Made by a program: the position numbers and the translations under genes. Shown here in pieces: positions 36,201 to 49,570 of a stretch of DNA of 64,000 bases. Origin of the DNA: Motacilla alba alba (Eukaryota > Chordata > Aves > Passeriformes > Motacillidae); assembly GCF_015832195.1 (NCBI RefSeq), contig NC_052046.1, positions 17,848,161-17,912,160 of the forward strand, read 5' to 3'. Every line of letters starts with the position of its first letter. Position 1 is the stretch's first letter. Under the pieces are notes generated by a model. That model was not told where the DNA came from. It saw only the letters and a list, made by a program, of their open reading frames with translations, and searched no databases.

Positions 36201-39200
36201 CATGATGCTGATCTTCATACATAAATATTAGATCTAAAGAGCAAAATCTGGAAGTGGGGTAAAAAGGTCACTTTGTTTCTTGATCTGTTCCTGTTTCCCT
36301 TTGAAGTTATTAGGAATTCTGTCACTATGTTACAGTGGGAATAGGAACAGCTTTTTTAATGATCAAACAAGACTGGCTTTCATATAATTAATTTTTGAGA
36401 TCTGAAAACATTGTAGAAATAATGAACATGTATGTATGCCAAAGCTGTGTAAATTTCCATATAATGCTTGTAAGAAAAGCATGTATTTGCCATTTTTGTC
36501 TAATATTATCACATTATTTCTTGTCTCATGGCAACACATATAGTTAAATGTATCTTCTTGACACACACACTTTGCTGGCTGCAATGGACATCATCTTGAA
36601 AAAGGATCTTTTTTTGGTCATGTAATACAAACTACTGAGAGGTGGGATTCACGTGTCCTCTGCTGTTTGGCAGTTTTGCACTGTCTGCACAGCAGTACAA
36701 TTCTATCGGATGTTTCAGTACAATCCTATTTCAGCAGTACAATCTTATTAATAAGAGACTGGATGTTTCTCTCTAATTGCCAGCTATGGCATGGAGTGTG
36801 CTACAGACCTCTGCTGAAGTGAATCCAGGTCAGCTCTGCCTCCAGATTCTGTATGATAGAGGCTGTAGCTGGTTCCTCATGAGGGGAGGATGTGTAACAT
36901 AAAAGGAAACATATGGGAAAAACCTGACTCACTATTACTTACAATTAAAAAACTGAAACTCTTGGATATTTACAGTTTTAATATTTCTTAGAGTACCTAA
37001 TTTGTATGCATGGAATAATAGAAAAGGTGGCTCTAAGGGATGGAAGTTTCTCCATGGTAAGAAGGGAAAAAACCAATTTTCTATCCACAGCTCTCCAGAA
37101 AATACCTGCACAGTTTTGTCTTCTCTTGGTTAAGAGTCAGTATATTAATCTGTCAAACAAAAGAGAAAGGAAATGTAATACTAGAATGAGTTATAACACA
37201 AAGTGGCAAATGTAGCCTACACCCAAAGACACAGCCCCCCCCAGTCTTTGGGAAAGATGGTAGTTAGGTTCAGATACCACAGCTTAGACTAATTTTGTTC
37301 TTACCACCCACATCATAGGATTCTGCATATTCATTTCCTGTATTTCTGTTTTCAGTTCTTCTGATTATAAAGACCTTTTAAAATTGAATTTTATTACAAT
37401 ATATCACAGCAGTACCATTCACTTGATGACAGGTTTTTAAAAATAACTTACTAATTTTTTTTCTGATCAAAGAGCCGCCACAGGAAATTTGATAAAGAAC
37501 CAGAGACTTCATTCCCTGGAGTCAGTAGCACATTAATATTTTTCATATATGTATTTGCTGTCATCAGCCACAATTCTGTTTCAGATCAAGAGTAAGGGAG
37601 CCTTTTTTAATATGGGAGGGCAAGCTTAAAACAGGTACCATTTGTCTTGCTTTAAATCATCCTGGTTTTTAAAAAACCTTAAAGCTTTTCGTTTTTTGTA
37701 TGACCAGAAAATATTCACTTCATCTCCATGTTCAAAGTGATGAACTCTGGAAAAAACAAATTATCATACGGTGCTAATTCTCTATAAGCAATAACATTTC
37801 CAGCAGTCAGCTGGCTTAAATTAAGGCATTATTAAGCTTTCATCTGTAGAAAATGATATGTGCACAGCTTTGAAAATGTAGAATAAAGCCAGCAGTTTAT
37901 TTTTCTTGACTATAAATGCCTTTCTTGTATGCCTATATGTGATGATTTTTTTAGATACAATGAGATTAAAAGAGGAGAAAGGCTTGGGGTGCCTGCTTAG
38001 GCCTATCAGTGTTCACTGACTGTTCCCAACACAGTGCCAGGCACCCAAAGTGGCCTTTGGGGCAGGAAGTGCACCCCTGGGTGTGTGAATTAGTAGAGCA
38101 CTGTCAGTCTGAAGCCTTTTGCAGTAGGGCAATTATTGTGCTGGGATTTACAAGCTCCCAGCTCTGGCTTTAAAGGAAAATTGTTTTGGGAAATAAATTC
38201 TTGTAGTGGTGGGATTTGACTCTAGTGATTTTTTTGAGGATTTTTCAGATGTAGGGCTGAAACTGAATCAGACTCCTTAATGTTTTTCTTCAGCTTAGTG
38301 AGGTTGAAAATGCCCCAAGAATTATGCTCTGCTCTCTCTTGAAATAATTCCAACATATGAACATTAAAGAACGGAGACTTGATTGTTTATTAGATGTACA
38401 TTTGTTAGACAAATGTGGATGCATGAAGAACTGTTGTTACACTGCACCACTTTAAGGAGAGGTCTCATTCTTCACGTCTGCCCTCGAGCAACAGTGTGGG
38501 GTTATCTGTGCCAAAATGAAATTTATAGCTACATGCTATAAAAAAATTGCACCTGTCTTTGGTGTGCCAGCACAGGCCATACAACACTGCTGGTACTCAT
38601 GAGCTGCTCTTCTGGGCTAATGGTGTCACAGAGGTGAAGCTGCAGCTCTGTCGGGTACCTCTGCTATGCCAGCATTTCCCTCTGTTTTCATTAATACAAT
38701 GTGTCACCCATTACTGCCTTTGGGGGAAACAGAGAAGGCAAAAAAACTGCTGTCACAGCAGATGCACTCTGATCTGGCTCCAAGGGGGAACAGGGTGCTT
38801 CCACTGACTCTTCTTGCCTCAGATTTGGGTGTGAGTGGTGGTGGAGTGTCTCAGCCAGGGCCTGTGACCTGCTTCTCCTCAAGTGCTTGGACCTCTGCAA
38901 GTCAGCACACTCTGAGCACTGTAGCTACGAAACTGCCTTGTCTGGCATTTCCACACATCTCTGCTCTCCATGAGCATCCCATGCACCCCATCAGTGGTTC
39001 TTTTCAGGCAAGTGAAGCAAAAAAGTAACAAATGTGTGACTTTGCCTCATTTTAACAAAACCTCTTTATGAAATGCAATATGAAGATCGTGAGAACTTGT
39101 GTGGCCACACATGCAGTGACTTGCAGCTCTTGAGCTGTACATTGGCACCTGATTCTGAAAAGGAAAGAGAATCTCTACAGGGGCAGGACACTAGAAAGAC

Positions 39201-41664
39201 AGAGCCACACTGCAGTCAGTGTGAGTCACTGCAGTCAGTGGGAGCCTTGGGTTTATAACAAGAAGGAATTGCTGAGGGGGTTGCAGCACTTGTGCTTCAT
39301 TAGTCATCAGTTCAGCAAAGTACAGGGACAGGTGGGTTCAGCTGGAGCCAGGCTACTGCTGAACTTACCTCCTTTTCTGGTGCTCCCACAGTTCTTTAGT
39401 TTGAAATTCTTCATGATTTGATTTATTCTGTTTATTCCCTTAAATGCTTTAGACATTATGTCTCAATTTATGTTGGGAAATCTTTCTCTGTTTGTTTCCT
39501 GGGATCATAAACTGATTTAAATTATTTTAATCTTGCAGTGACCTATGTAGATTTATGTTCACATAGACAAATGCGATTGAGACTCTTTCCTTTGGAACGA
39601 GTGCTATGATTCAATTTTTGTATTCTACCTTATTTTCTTTAAAAACTAGATCTCCAAGATGACATAATTCTTCATCATATCTATGTGCATGTTTGGAGAG
39701 GGATATAAAGACAATTTGCATTAAAAGATGTATTAGTAGAGATGAGTGACATGCTCTCCATACTCACAGCAGATCTGGGTTTTCTGCTTTCCTTCTGCCT
39801 CTGCTATCAAAATTTGCTATAATCACACCTTTTTTTACATTTGTAGGCTGGCAGTGATAGGAAGAGTATAGGAAATTGCCTATTTTCAGTGACTCTTTAT
39901 GGTTCTGTGGCTACGTGGTGTCATAACTATTGTCACAACAGTGAATTTGAAAAGGTGAGACTGTAACCAGAGTTCAGAACTTTTCCAAAATGGTGATTTT
40001 AAAGGATGACTCTCTTTTGCTAGATTTGATATGCATGTTGTAGCTTGGCATTATATTAACACTCTGGATGCCTGGTGCCTCTTCAGGTTCAGTATCATGA
40101 CATGGATTAAGTCCTTTGTAGCAGTGGGGCTTTAAACCTGTTTTGCACTAGGTTTCTATAACTCAACACTGAAGCTTTGGGTTTGATTTTTTTAGAAACA
40201 TTTCAGAGCACATTCAGACACGAGCAAGTGCATTTCCCCACCACTGATGTGAGGCAAGGGCTAAGTTTTTGTGGGAAACGTGTAGAGCAGCCTACTATTT
40301 TACAGGCAAAAAAATTTCTGGCACTTAAGTGTGGAATTTTCTAATGTGGTTCTTGTTGTGATTAACCCCATCTCTTCCTTCCCACCTGGAGCTGGCCATA
40401 TTTGTAGCTGTTTGGTAATGGAGAGATCTACTTGGAATGATCAAAAGAGCCAGAGATTGTCCAGGCTGCTAAGCACATCTTGCAGCAGTGCATCCAAAGG
40501 CATGAAACAGCTCCCAGCCCCCTCTCCTCTCTCACCATAAGTACAGACATGGCTATTTGTCACCAATAAATAATGGAGACCCTGAGCTATTGTGTGGCTC
40601 TGAGGGCATGTAGCAGCGTGTACAGCTCACATCTGTACAGCTCTTTTCTACTTCCTGGAGCAGGTTGGTACTGCTGGTTGTGGGGAGCAGTACCTATCTC
40701 CAAATCCTGCCTGGACACTGGTGAGAATGATGATCTTTGGAACAGGTCAGAGTGTTTTCACAGAAGCCCTGAGGTTGGTGAAGGTGAATGAAATATGCAT
40801 GTGAAATCACTAGCAGAAAGAGAAAAACAAGGGTTAATGAAATGAAGAGGTTAATCACTACAGGGCATTGTAGAGGTAAGTTCATTCAAAGAATTTGATA
40901 ACAAGGAGGCAAAGAATAAATTAAAGCCTGAATATATGGTAAAGAGATGAGGAGAAACTGGAGGGGTGCCACAAAACATGCTGATAAAGAAAACAACAGA
41001 ATAATGGGAAGCAGGAATTCAGCCTTTAAGTTAAATATCCTGTCAGATCACTGGGTTCAAAAGGCAGATACAGAACAGAGTTTGTTGTCATTAGAAGCAA
41101 ACCTAAGAGCTGTGCCAGGACTTGGCAGCCAGTGGTACTACACTGCCATCTCACACACAGACTGTTTGGATGGGTGCCTGGGTGCAGATGACCCATGGGA
41201 CACCAAGGAAAACTGAAGTCACTTTATTTTTCCTGGGATGGGGTGAGCTGAAGTGTTCTCACAATCCCACAGAAAGTGAATCAATGTCTTCTGTGCATTT
41301 TGAGTGTAGAATCCTGGTCCTTCTCAAAACATCTTCTTTTAAGAAAATACCTTTGTCCAGATTCGAGTTAATATACTTATAACAAACCATTAAGGGATTT
41401 AAAAAACCCTATTTGCTGGAGAACAACTTAGATGACGTCAAAGGAGAAAAATACCAAGTGGTTGTGTTAACAGTGTCAGCAGCTGTCTGAGTGGCTTTTA
41501 CATGCAGTAAGAAATAATATCTAGAAGCATATTTTTAGGGCTTGATTCTGTGCCATGATAGAAATAATCTTCCATTATTCAGGTGAGCTGGTGGACATAG
41601 AGATATTGATTTCCAAATGTTGATTAGAAGTAGTCTTCTGTGTGGTGTTGCCTGGAAAAAAAGG
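30201..41664. other. Large unassigned stretch; no supported gene
   Basis: About 11.5 kb of AT-rich DNA. It contains the A-rich tract at 34863-34911, T and A runs near 35790-35876, and an imperfect CAGCAGTACAATC repeat near 36690-36750. No coding region longer than chance, no RNA gene and no repeat family were recognised. Confidence 0.5.
34863..34911 (+). repeat. A-rich tract
   Basis: Nearly 50 bases of A broken by a few G and C. An AATAAA lies about 140 bases upstream (near 34727), so it could be the tail of an old retroposed RNA. No source gene was recognised, and the tract may simply be a poly(A) microsatellite. Confidence 0.6.
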
Positions 41665-41739
<75 letters not shown>

Positions 41740-41740
41740 T
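41665..41740 (+). repeat. Back-to-back TTA and TAA microsatellite
   Basis: About 15 TTA triplets (41665-41711) run directly into about nine TAA triplets (to about 41739). The two halves are reverse complements, so the tract is an inverted repeat able to fold on itself. It has no likely coding role. Confidence 0.95.
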
Positions 41741-42019
41741 TCTTATATGTCTTTTAAAACACCAATTATATGCAAGGCAAATATGGTCAGATGATTATCA
41801 ATTATTCTTTAACCATTTGTGTAGAAAACTCCTCAAGGTTTGAAGGTTTTTTTTCCTCAGCTTCAGTATATTAGTCTTCAGCATGATTTACGATCTTGAA
41901 GGTTAAACACTATTTGTGCTCAATGCAGAATTTCCATGATGAAGTAAAATAAAATGCAGGGTAAAGAATTTTGCCTAATATATTTTTTTAAAGTAGTTTT
42001 AAAGCAATGAAAAAAATAA

Positions 42020-42082
42020 AGCAGCAGCAACAACAATGCCATGAATACTAACAACAACAATAACAACAGCAATAATAATAAA
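42020..42082 (+). repeat. Mixed CAG/CAA/AAT triplet tract
   Basis: An imperfect series of CAGCAGCAACAACAA and CAACAACAATAACAAC units ending in AATAATAATAA. It lies about 300 bases from the TTA/TAA tract. Confidence 0.75.
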
Positions 42083-43109
42083 GTGAAGAGTGAAAAAGGA
42101 GAAGATAAAAGAACAGGAAAATTTGAATAAAAACTGAACAGGAGCAATAGAAGGGAGATATTCTTTCTGAATGTTGCAGGTTGTTTTTACCACATGTAGC
42201 TGGTGTGAACAATGTTTTATGTATAGGCATCCATACAGTTTTTATGGGTTAGTGTTCCTTCTCTCACTCAGAATGCCATCTATTCATATATGCCATATAT
42301 TCTTATTTCTGAAGAATATGTAACTATTCAGGAACAATTCTTTACTTTGTAAGAAAGATGCAAATGGATCACCCTTCCTCTCCCCTAAATTTGAGAACAT
42401 GCTGTGAAATTATATTATAAAATCTGATGTGGATCAGTCACAATAGTTCATCTAGATTAAAGACCTCATTTGTAAAACTGGTATTTTAAAAGGTTTGAAA
42501 GCTAGTAAAAAATAAATTACTTATAAAAACTATTTTCGAAAGATTTAATGACAAAAGTTGTTGAAACACCTAATTTCTACACTTAATTTAATTTCTAGGC
42601 CAACTTTCTATCACAGCCATATTGGTATAGTATTTGCAACACTTTTGTCACAAAAGGGAAGCTGTTATGCTCATTTCACTGAGTTTCCCCTTAGTGCCTT
42701 CAAGGAAGAACAAAGACAATGTTTCTTGTCTAGAGCTATGAAACAAACTGTGGTGAAGCAGCGGGGTTTCTCACACTGCAATTCCCACTGCCAGAGAACT
42801 TTCCTGAGAGGGATTTTGTTCTAAGTAAGGGGACCATATATTTGGCAATAGAAGGGCAGATTTGATTCATCTTCATAATGGCTAAAATTTTTACTCTGGT
42901 TGCTGTTCAATGGTTTTCATGGCCCAGCTCTTTCTTGTGGGCCCCATCAATACTTGCCTGGATTATCATGAATGCAGAGTTTGGATAAACCTAGAGGCAG
43001 AACTGATGTGTCACTTTTGCAGGTATGCTAGGGGAAAGTGCTTCAGTGAGAACTGAGAAGGGTATGGTTTACACTACACATTTTTCTAGTCAGGCACTTA
43101 TAGCATCTT

Positions 43110-43880
43110 CTACGGCACCAGCTGTGGTACCAAAGTGGCTTTGTAACTAGCTACAAGTATTAGGACAACTAGAATCACAAATATAGGCTGCCTGACTTTT
43201 TCTATGCATCTAGGTGTAAACTGAAATGCAGACTGAGAACACAGAAGCTGTTTTGAAAGACAATTTTGTTTCCTATGTGCTTCCCCCACTGCCTCTCCCT
43301 GCTGCCTGCTTGGTGAGAGACTGCGTGGTAAAGAAGAGCTATGCAGGGCAGGGACCTGGTTCTCTGTCCCTGCTGCTGTTGCCCGCTCACTAAAGACTGG
43401 GAAACCTGCTGCCTTTGCAGAAGAGAGAGGCACATGGTTCTCCTCTTCCTCAGGAGCTCCAGCCAGAGTGGCAGCTGCCAGCTTGGGGTCCACAGGATCT
43501 GTGGGGTGGGAGATGCACTGTGCAGGTCACCTACCTGTCCTTCTGCCTCTGTGGCCATGCTGCTGGGACAGCTGGGTCCCTCCTGGGGGCTAGTGTGGGG
43601 GTCCTGCAAGAGCCTTGGGTCAAAGGGCTTGACCAAGATGAGTGAGCAGTCAGGTATTCCCAGTTCTGTGACGGTCTTTCTCACTGTTGTTTACCCGTTG
43701 AGAAAATTCTTGGTCATTGTGCCTGGGATCCTCCATCTGTGGGAGCTAGCACATGTGAGACTCAGCTGCCCTGACACAGCAGCAAGCCTGGCTCCAGCCC
43801 TCAGATGTCTCCGTGTGGTCCTGTGCTACCAATGGCCTCTCTCTCCTACCCCATCCATCCTCTGTCTTGGCTGGAAGTAG
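43110..43880. other. GC-richer island with overlapping reading frames on both strands
   Basis: Composition changes sharply from the AT-rich surroundings. The plus strand has a 179-codon frame (43341-43880, ATG start). The minus strand has frames of 160 codons (from 43684) and 127 codons (from 43493), both starting with GTG. The 127-codon frame ends in a hydrophobic run (PIFVILVVLILVASY). None shows a domain I recognise. Overlap of long frames on both strands usually reflects a low stop frequency in GC-rich DNA rather than genes. Confidence 0.2.
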
Positions 43881-45785
43881 AGGTTTGCCTTCTCCTGCAT
43901 AGACATGTCCAATTTCTTGTGGAGACAGCAGCAGAAGCCAGATACCAATTCAGCTGTAGGCTGCTCAGTGAGACAGCCTGACAGGCTTTAGCATCTCTTA
44001 TGTTCTGTTCATGGGTAGAGGCTTTTCAGCTTTGCTGTATTTACTCCTCATTTTCTAGCTTTACCCTTTGGAGAACTAAGAGAAGTGCAAACACAAAATA
44101 TGGTGTCTTAAGGAGAATTAAGATACATGTAAAACTTTAGAGAGCAGAAAACGTCAAGCTTGGCTACTAATATTTTACAACAGGTGATATGCCTAAAGAC
44201 TCAAGGGGTTTAGGCAGTATACAGGGCATTATAAAGGGATCCTACTAATCAGGTCAAACTAACAGGATAACATTTGGAAAAGCAAAACTACAAGGCAAAA
44301 TATCTACCCCTTTAATACCTTATCTCTGCACCCAAGTGAGCCCATGGGATCACAGTCTATTGTACATGCAGACAGTCAAATGAGCAAGAAGGCTTTGTTG
44401 ACAAGTAATTGTTTTCCAGAGCAAACTCATACTTATTTAAGGCCTATTTATGCCTCCTTTCAATTTTCTGGAAACATATTCACATCTCTTAAAACTACAC
44501 TATTTGTTTTCATCATTTCCTGAGGGGAATTATAGGTTCATATGCTCTAATTCAGCTGTGCCTAATGTTGGTACCTCTGCAGTGCCCCAGGTTCCACTGT
44601 AGTGTGCCACCTTTCTTCATAAACTCCTGGTGGGAGTTCCAATCATTCACATATATTAACATAATAATTCGCATCACAGATACTTTTCCTTAGGAGCTTG
44701 TTAGTTACTGCAAGAGAGCTGGAGTGATTACATTTCCTGAATCAGTTGCTTGTTTTCCTGTTCGTTATGGAAATGCATTTTTATTAGCCCCCCCTATAGA
44801 GCAAACCTCAAGATTGTTGCTGCTTTTGAGCCAACCTTGATTTGTGAGGTTGTCCTCACTCATGAGCTAATATGGTTAGCAATGAATCTTCCTTTAGCTC
44901 TAAGTGTTTGTTTAAGGCATTTCCTGAGGGTAGGACATAATAGCAATCCCTAACAAGCTAATTTGATTATTATATGGACCATAAATCAGGTTTTAAATTG
45001 ATTCAGCAATGAACAATATGAGGCTTTATCATTTGGGATCCTCATGTGTTGTAACTCCTCCATACACCAGTAACTAATTGTTATTCATTATTGCCACCAA
45101 AATTAGGATGCACTAGCTATGGTTCAGCAATGAGAAAAAATTTCCTTTGCTGATTTTAATTTGTGGATGTTGCTCTATTTCCCAGCTCTGAATGATGTAA
45201 TGGCTAGACTGGAGGACATGGGTATGAAATTAAGTCTGTTTCTACTTGGAGCAGAACATATGCAACATATGATGTTACTGACTGTGGCTGTGAATCTAAA
45301 GAGGGAGATTTTTCAACATTTGATTTTGCTTTTTGTTCATGCTGTTACCAGCTAAGCCCTAAGAGGGTGTAATGCAGCTGCCTCTTCTCTCTGCTGCAGT
45401 GGAAGACACATGATGATGGGGTCTGCTAGACACAGTTTATTTATGATAGGTAATTTTGTACTCATGTTAGTTTTGCCCCCTCAACTAGGTGTTACAGATC
45501 CTGGCCATGAACTAGTTATACAGTGGTACTGGGAACAAATAAAGAACTTTATTACAGCTTCTGGATTTTGTTGTGGTAACATGTGCCACTGGGTTTAGCT
45601 CAAGTTAACCTTGCAAATTCTGTGAGTCTGAAAAGAGTCTGCAAAAGGGTGAAACACTTGAAATTTTCCTTCTGCTTCTTTCTCTTTGATTTTTTAGGGT
45701 GTGAAGTCTAGTGCAGCAGGATCCAATCCTGTTACTACTACTGCTTCATGCTATTGCCTTTAAGGTACAATGTGGTGGTCTTTTC

Positions 45786-45829
45786 TGCACCCTGTCACAG
45801 GCAGGGTTGCACCCTGTCACAGGCAGGGT
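45786..45829 (+). repeat. Perfect 22-bp tandem duplication
   Basis: Two identical adjacent copies of a 22-base unit starting TGCACCCTGTCACAGG, at 45786-45807 and 45808-45829. Confidence 0.95.
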
Positions 45830-47681
45830 AGGCTGATGAGGTGGATTACATGATGGTGTACCTCTGCAGTTCCCAGTCTCATCACTTTCCTACTCATCAC
45901 ATGGATGAGTAGATGGGGATGGAAGTGTGCCTGTATCACAGGGCACATGCCAGATGGTGTTTCCCTGAGGGCAAGGCCACAGGGCATTTGTATAAGAGTT
46001 GGTGTAGTTTGGGTGGGTGGCTTTTCCTGCTGACCTGACCTCACCACCCTACCTCTATCCCTGTAGCTACTGGATCACATGAACCTGCTGAGAGCAGAAA
46101 TGGGGTTGAAAGCAACCAAGCTTAACCTGATGTAGATGTATTGTACAGTGACTTGGCATCTTGTCTGTAGACATGGGTCTGCAGCTGCAGACCTGAGTAC
46201 TGCTCTTCTGTAGTGTGAGTGTCATCTCTGCTAAAAATGGCACTGACTCATCTCCAGAAAGCTGTCTTGTATTCCTTTCCCTGACTGCATGAAGTATGTA
46301 CAAGAGTGAAGGTCCCTTTAGTCCAGGGTCCTGTCTCCCATGTTCGCCCTTGGTGAGTACTCAGATTAATAAGGAGCTGGTCATGTACTGAATATTGAAG
46401 CTCTCCAGCCTCCTTCTGCATTCAAGAGGAATAGGCAAGAGTTTGCACAGATATAAGTTGCTACTTTTTTTATCTTCTCAGTTGTGTAGTTCTCACACAG
46501 ATATATTTCACTAAAATAGCAAGGAAACATTTACCAGAAGATGCACCTCCACAGGCTGATTTCCCTTCTCAGCTTTTATTTTAACCTCTGTTTTATTTGA
46601 GCCTCTCAGTTGCAAAGCTGAAGGACATGATCTCTTTTCAATAGATTCCCAGTGGGTATTAGTCAGCAGAGTTCTGTGGGAGCAGTTTGTGCTAGCTGGG
46701 AGTTTGTCCCTGGGAATTATAAATGTGGTGGAGCTTCAAGGCCTGTACAAATTTACAAGAGGAGTTTCTCCTTTCACAAGTGATGCATTAGATTGCTCAG
46801 GTCAGCTTCACTGCTATTACTACAGATAAAAATAATCAACTTAATCTGATTAGGACCAGTGTGATGTGCACCTCTACAATTGTACTGTGCTGATGTCTGT
46901 GCTCAGTGACTATCAGAGAAGAGCAAAGTGAGTACAGATAAGATGCTGCTTCTATGCTGCTGTTGTCTTGCTGTTGCAAAGGCTTTGCAATCTGTATCCT
47001 CTGAAAGCAGTGTCCATAATTAATTTAAATGGTACTTATATGCTATGAACTTTTTTTACTCTAGACAGCCTTGGATATTTTAAAGCTTTGTGCATTACTG
47101 GTTTGTTTTTTGTTTTTTTTACACATTTCTAGCAGTTGTTTTGGAATTCAGTTGCTCACAGCTTTTAATAGCATGGTGGAGCAGATCCTCAGGTGACAGA
47201 ATTCTGCATAGTTTTTACTAAAGCAGTGAAATTGTACTGACCTATGCAAGCTGAGTATCTGACCTTCTAGAGCAAAGGAAAGATATAAAGATGTTCTTGC
47301 AGGATGCTGGCAGGACACCACATGCCTGAGTGGTCCTGGCCGTCCACAGCCCCTGCTGGCGCGGTGGGTCTGTTTAGCTGGAGGTAAGGGGAGTTGGCAG
47401 CCATGGTGGCTTAAAAAGGGCAGAGAACTCCCATTAGGGAGCAACAAGAAGGTGATTTTTTTGTAGGTGACTGTAGGTGGTTTACTGCTGCCTTTATCCT
47501 GGCAGCTATGCATACCATTAGAAACCAGCAGCAACAAGTCAATAGCTTCAGTAAGATTGGTGTTTTCCATTCCTGTCTTAAGCCTTTTTACTACATCTCA
47601 CATACAGTAACCTTCATTTGAAATGTTACAAGACTTTCCAAACTTGAGTGAAGAGAACTCTGATCTGACTCTGAAGTTGAT

Positions 47682-47742
47682 TCTGCTTTGAGCAGGGCAT
47701 GGGGAGCACAATCTCCAGAGGTCCCTACCAACCACTACCTAC
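47682..47742 (+). mobile_element. Tiny CR1 3' UTR scrap
   Basis: TCTGCTTTGAGCAGGG followed by ATCTCCAGAGGTCCCTACCA corresponds to the CR1 3' UTR stretch that normally reads GAGCAGGG...ATCTCCAGAGGTCCCTTCCA. The octamer tail is missing or decayed. Confidence 0.6.
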
Positions 47743-48999
47743 ACTGCTCCATTTCAGTGGAACACTGAAAACCACACAGCCAGTGAAGCAGCAGCAGGTT
47801 TCCTGCCTCTGCAGAAATTTTGTAAAATACAGAGAATATTGGTCTGTTTTCTGTTAGATGAATCTGTTCAGCTGACTTTAAAGCAGACAGTGTTAGCACC
47901 TTGATGAAATTAGATTTTATAAAGCAGAAGACTTCAGCTGAAATGTTCAGGGACAGAAGTCATAATCTGTAGGGAAAAAATACCCAGAGGAAATGCTCAG
48001 GGGCAGACAAGAATAGTGGATTTTGTCCTGTCACCCACCTATAATCTCTAAGACCCAGGAATTGTCTTGGATTCCAGGTACCTCAGTTGATCAATCAGGG
48101 AGAAAGTTTTCATATTATTTTTATAATGTTTTCACTTTCGCCTTTCTTAAGATTTTTTAAAATCTCACAAAGTGAAATTATACATTCATTCTACAATGAA
48201 AAGGTGTCCTGGATCTGCTGACTTTAACTTTATGATGCAAGTTCAGGTAAAAGGATTTAATAGATGATATAACACCATAGCCATCACAGATTTTGTCTAG
48301 TTCACTTGTTTCAGCTTATTTCAGACCAACTGTAGTGAGCTGTTGGCAGCATGATGTAACCCCATTTACTGTAACCCTTTGTGCCTGATCCGTCAGCCAG
48401 TTGTTCACTCATGAGGATGTATTTATCTAGATGTATTTTTCCCTTAGTTTCTAAGCAATTTGGTTTGCATGGTACTGCATGTTATCTCCTCTGTTTGAAA
48501 TAGTATCATACTGAAACTTGTCATAGAAGTTGCCAACTTGGAAGCACATAAAAAAAAAAAAGAAAAATAAAAGGGGATGGAGTTTTGCTTTGATCTCTTT
48601 GGCCAGACATGGTATACTGCCTGAGAGGGAATTTGCACTCTTATTTTCACATTTGAGATCCCACTGCTCCAAAGTCCAAATATCTTTGTGGCCTTTTGAT
48701 AGTGTGAAATAGAGTTCTGGTATGGAATGAGCAATGTAATATTTGAATGGCATGGTCTCTTCCTATATAGTGGTAAATAGTGCCTATCAAAAGCACTAGT
48801 TTGTTTTACTGATTGGTTTGCATAATCATGCAGCATTCCAGATTAGTCCAAATTACCTTTGAACTTCTTAGAGCTGCAAAATTAGCCTAGATAATCTTGA
48901 AAGAATAAATCACCCTTAAGGTTTCCAGTAGTTTCTGGTTAGACTTGTATGACTCCATGTAGTGGTTTTCTTTGAGCACTGTCATGAAATTCCCAAATC

Positions 49000-49290
49000 A
49001 AAGGCATATGAAAATGAGTAATAATTTATTAAAATAATAAAATTGGGTAAGTGCTGACTGCACCTGAAAATGGTGCACATCCACAAAGGGTTCTTGTCCG
49101 AGGAGATAGCTTAGGTTGTTGGAGGACATGTCTTCTGCCTGGGGAGAGGATGGGAGAAGTGCTATCACCCAGTAGAAGGTGGTCAACTCCTACAGCACAT
49201 GGTGGTACCTCGCCAGTAAAGGGTGCATAAGCTTTGTAATGATGTCCTCCTACTGATAGTGACCTTATTTTGATACATCTCAATTTTGTA
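49000..49290 (-). mobile_element. Possible LTR fragment
   Basis: On the minus strand, an AAAATAAGG motif (near 49265) is followed about 230 bases later by TTTAATAAATTATTAC (near 49025), resembling LTR promoter and polyadenylation signals. No ends or target duplication were found. Confidence 0.25.
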
Positions 49291-49570
49291 TCTCTTCCTG
49301 AGTGTAGTCTATGACAAATTGATTTATGTTGTCTTTTGTGAAAAGATGGTGTGTTTCTACTTATCTACCAGGTTTCAGACAGGTTGCTTGTGACATAAAA
49401 CACATACACTCATTACCTGTCCATGCTTTGAAAGAAAATAAAGACAGGGTCAGGTTTTGATACTGCTTGTGAAATGGAAATAAAAGAACTGGTGACGTGC
49501 AGCTGTCTTACGTGAGGACAGGTGCCTGCACCCATATCTGCAGTTCAGTAATGAATCACATGATGATATC

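Larger units (their letters stand above)
43881..48999. other. Unassigned DNA
   Basis: No gene recognised. It contains the 22-bp duplication at 45786-45829 and a CR1 scrap at 47682-47742. Scattered frames of under 150 codons have no recognisable content. Confidence 0.45.

Noticed and set aside
41640..41843. Reading frame with isoleucine and asparagine runs
   Set aside because: It is a translation of the TTA/TAA microsatellite.
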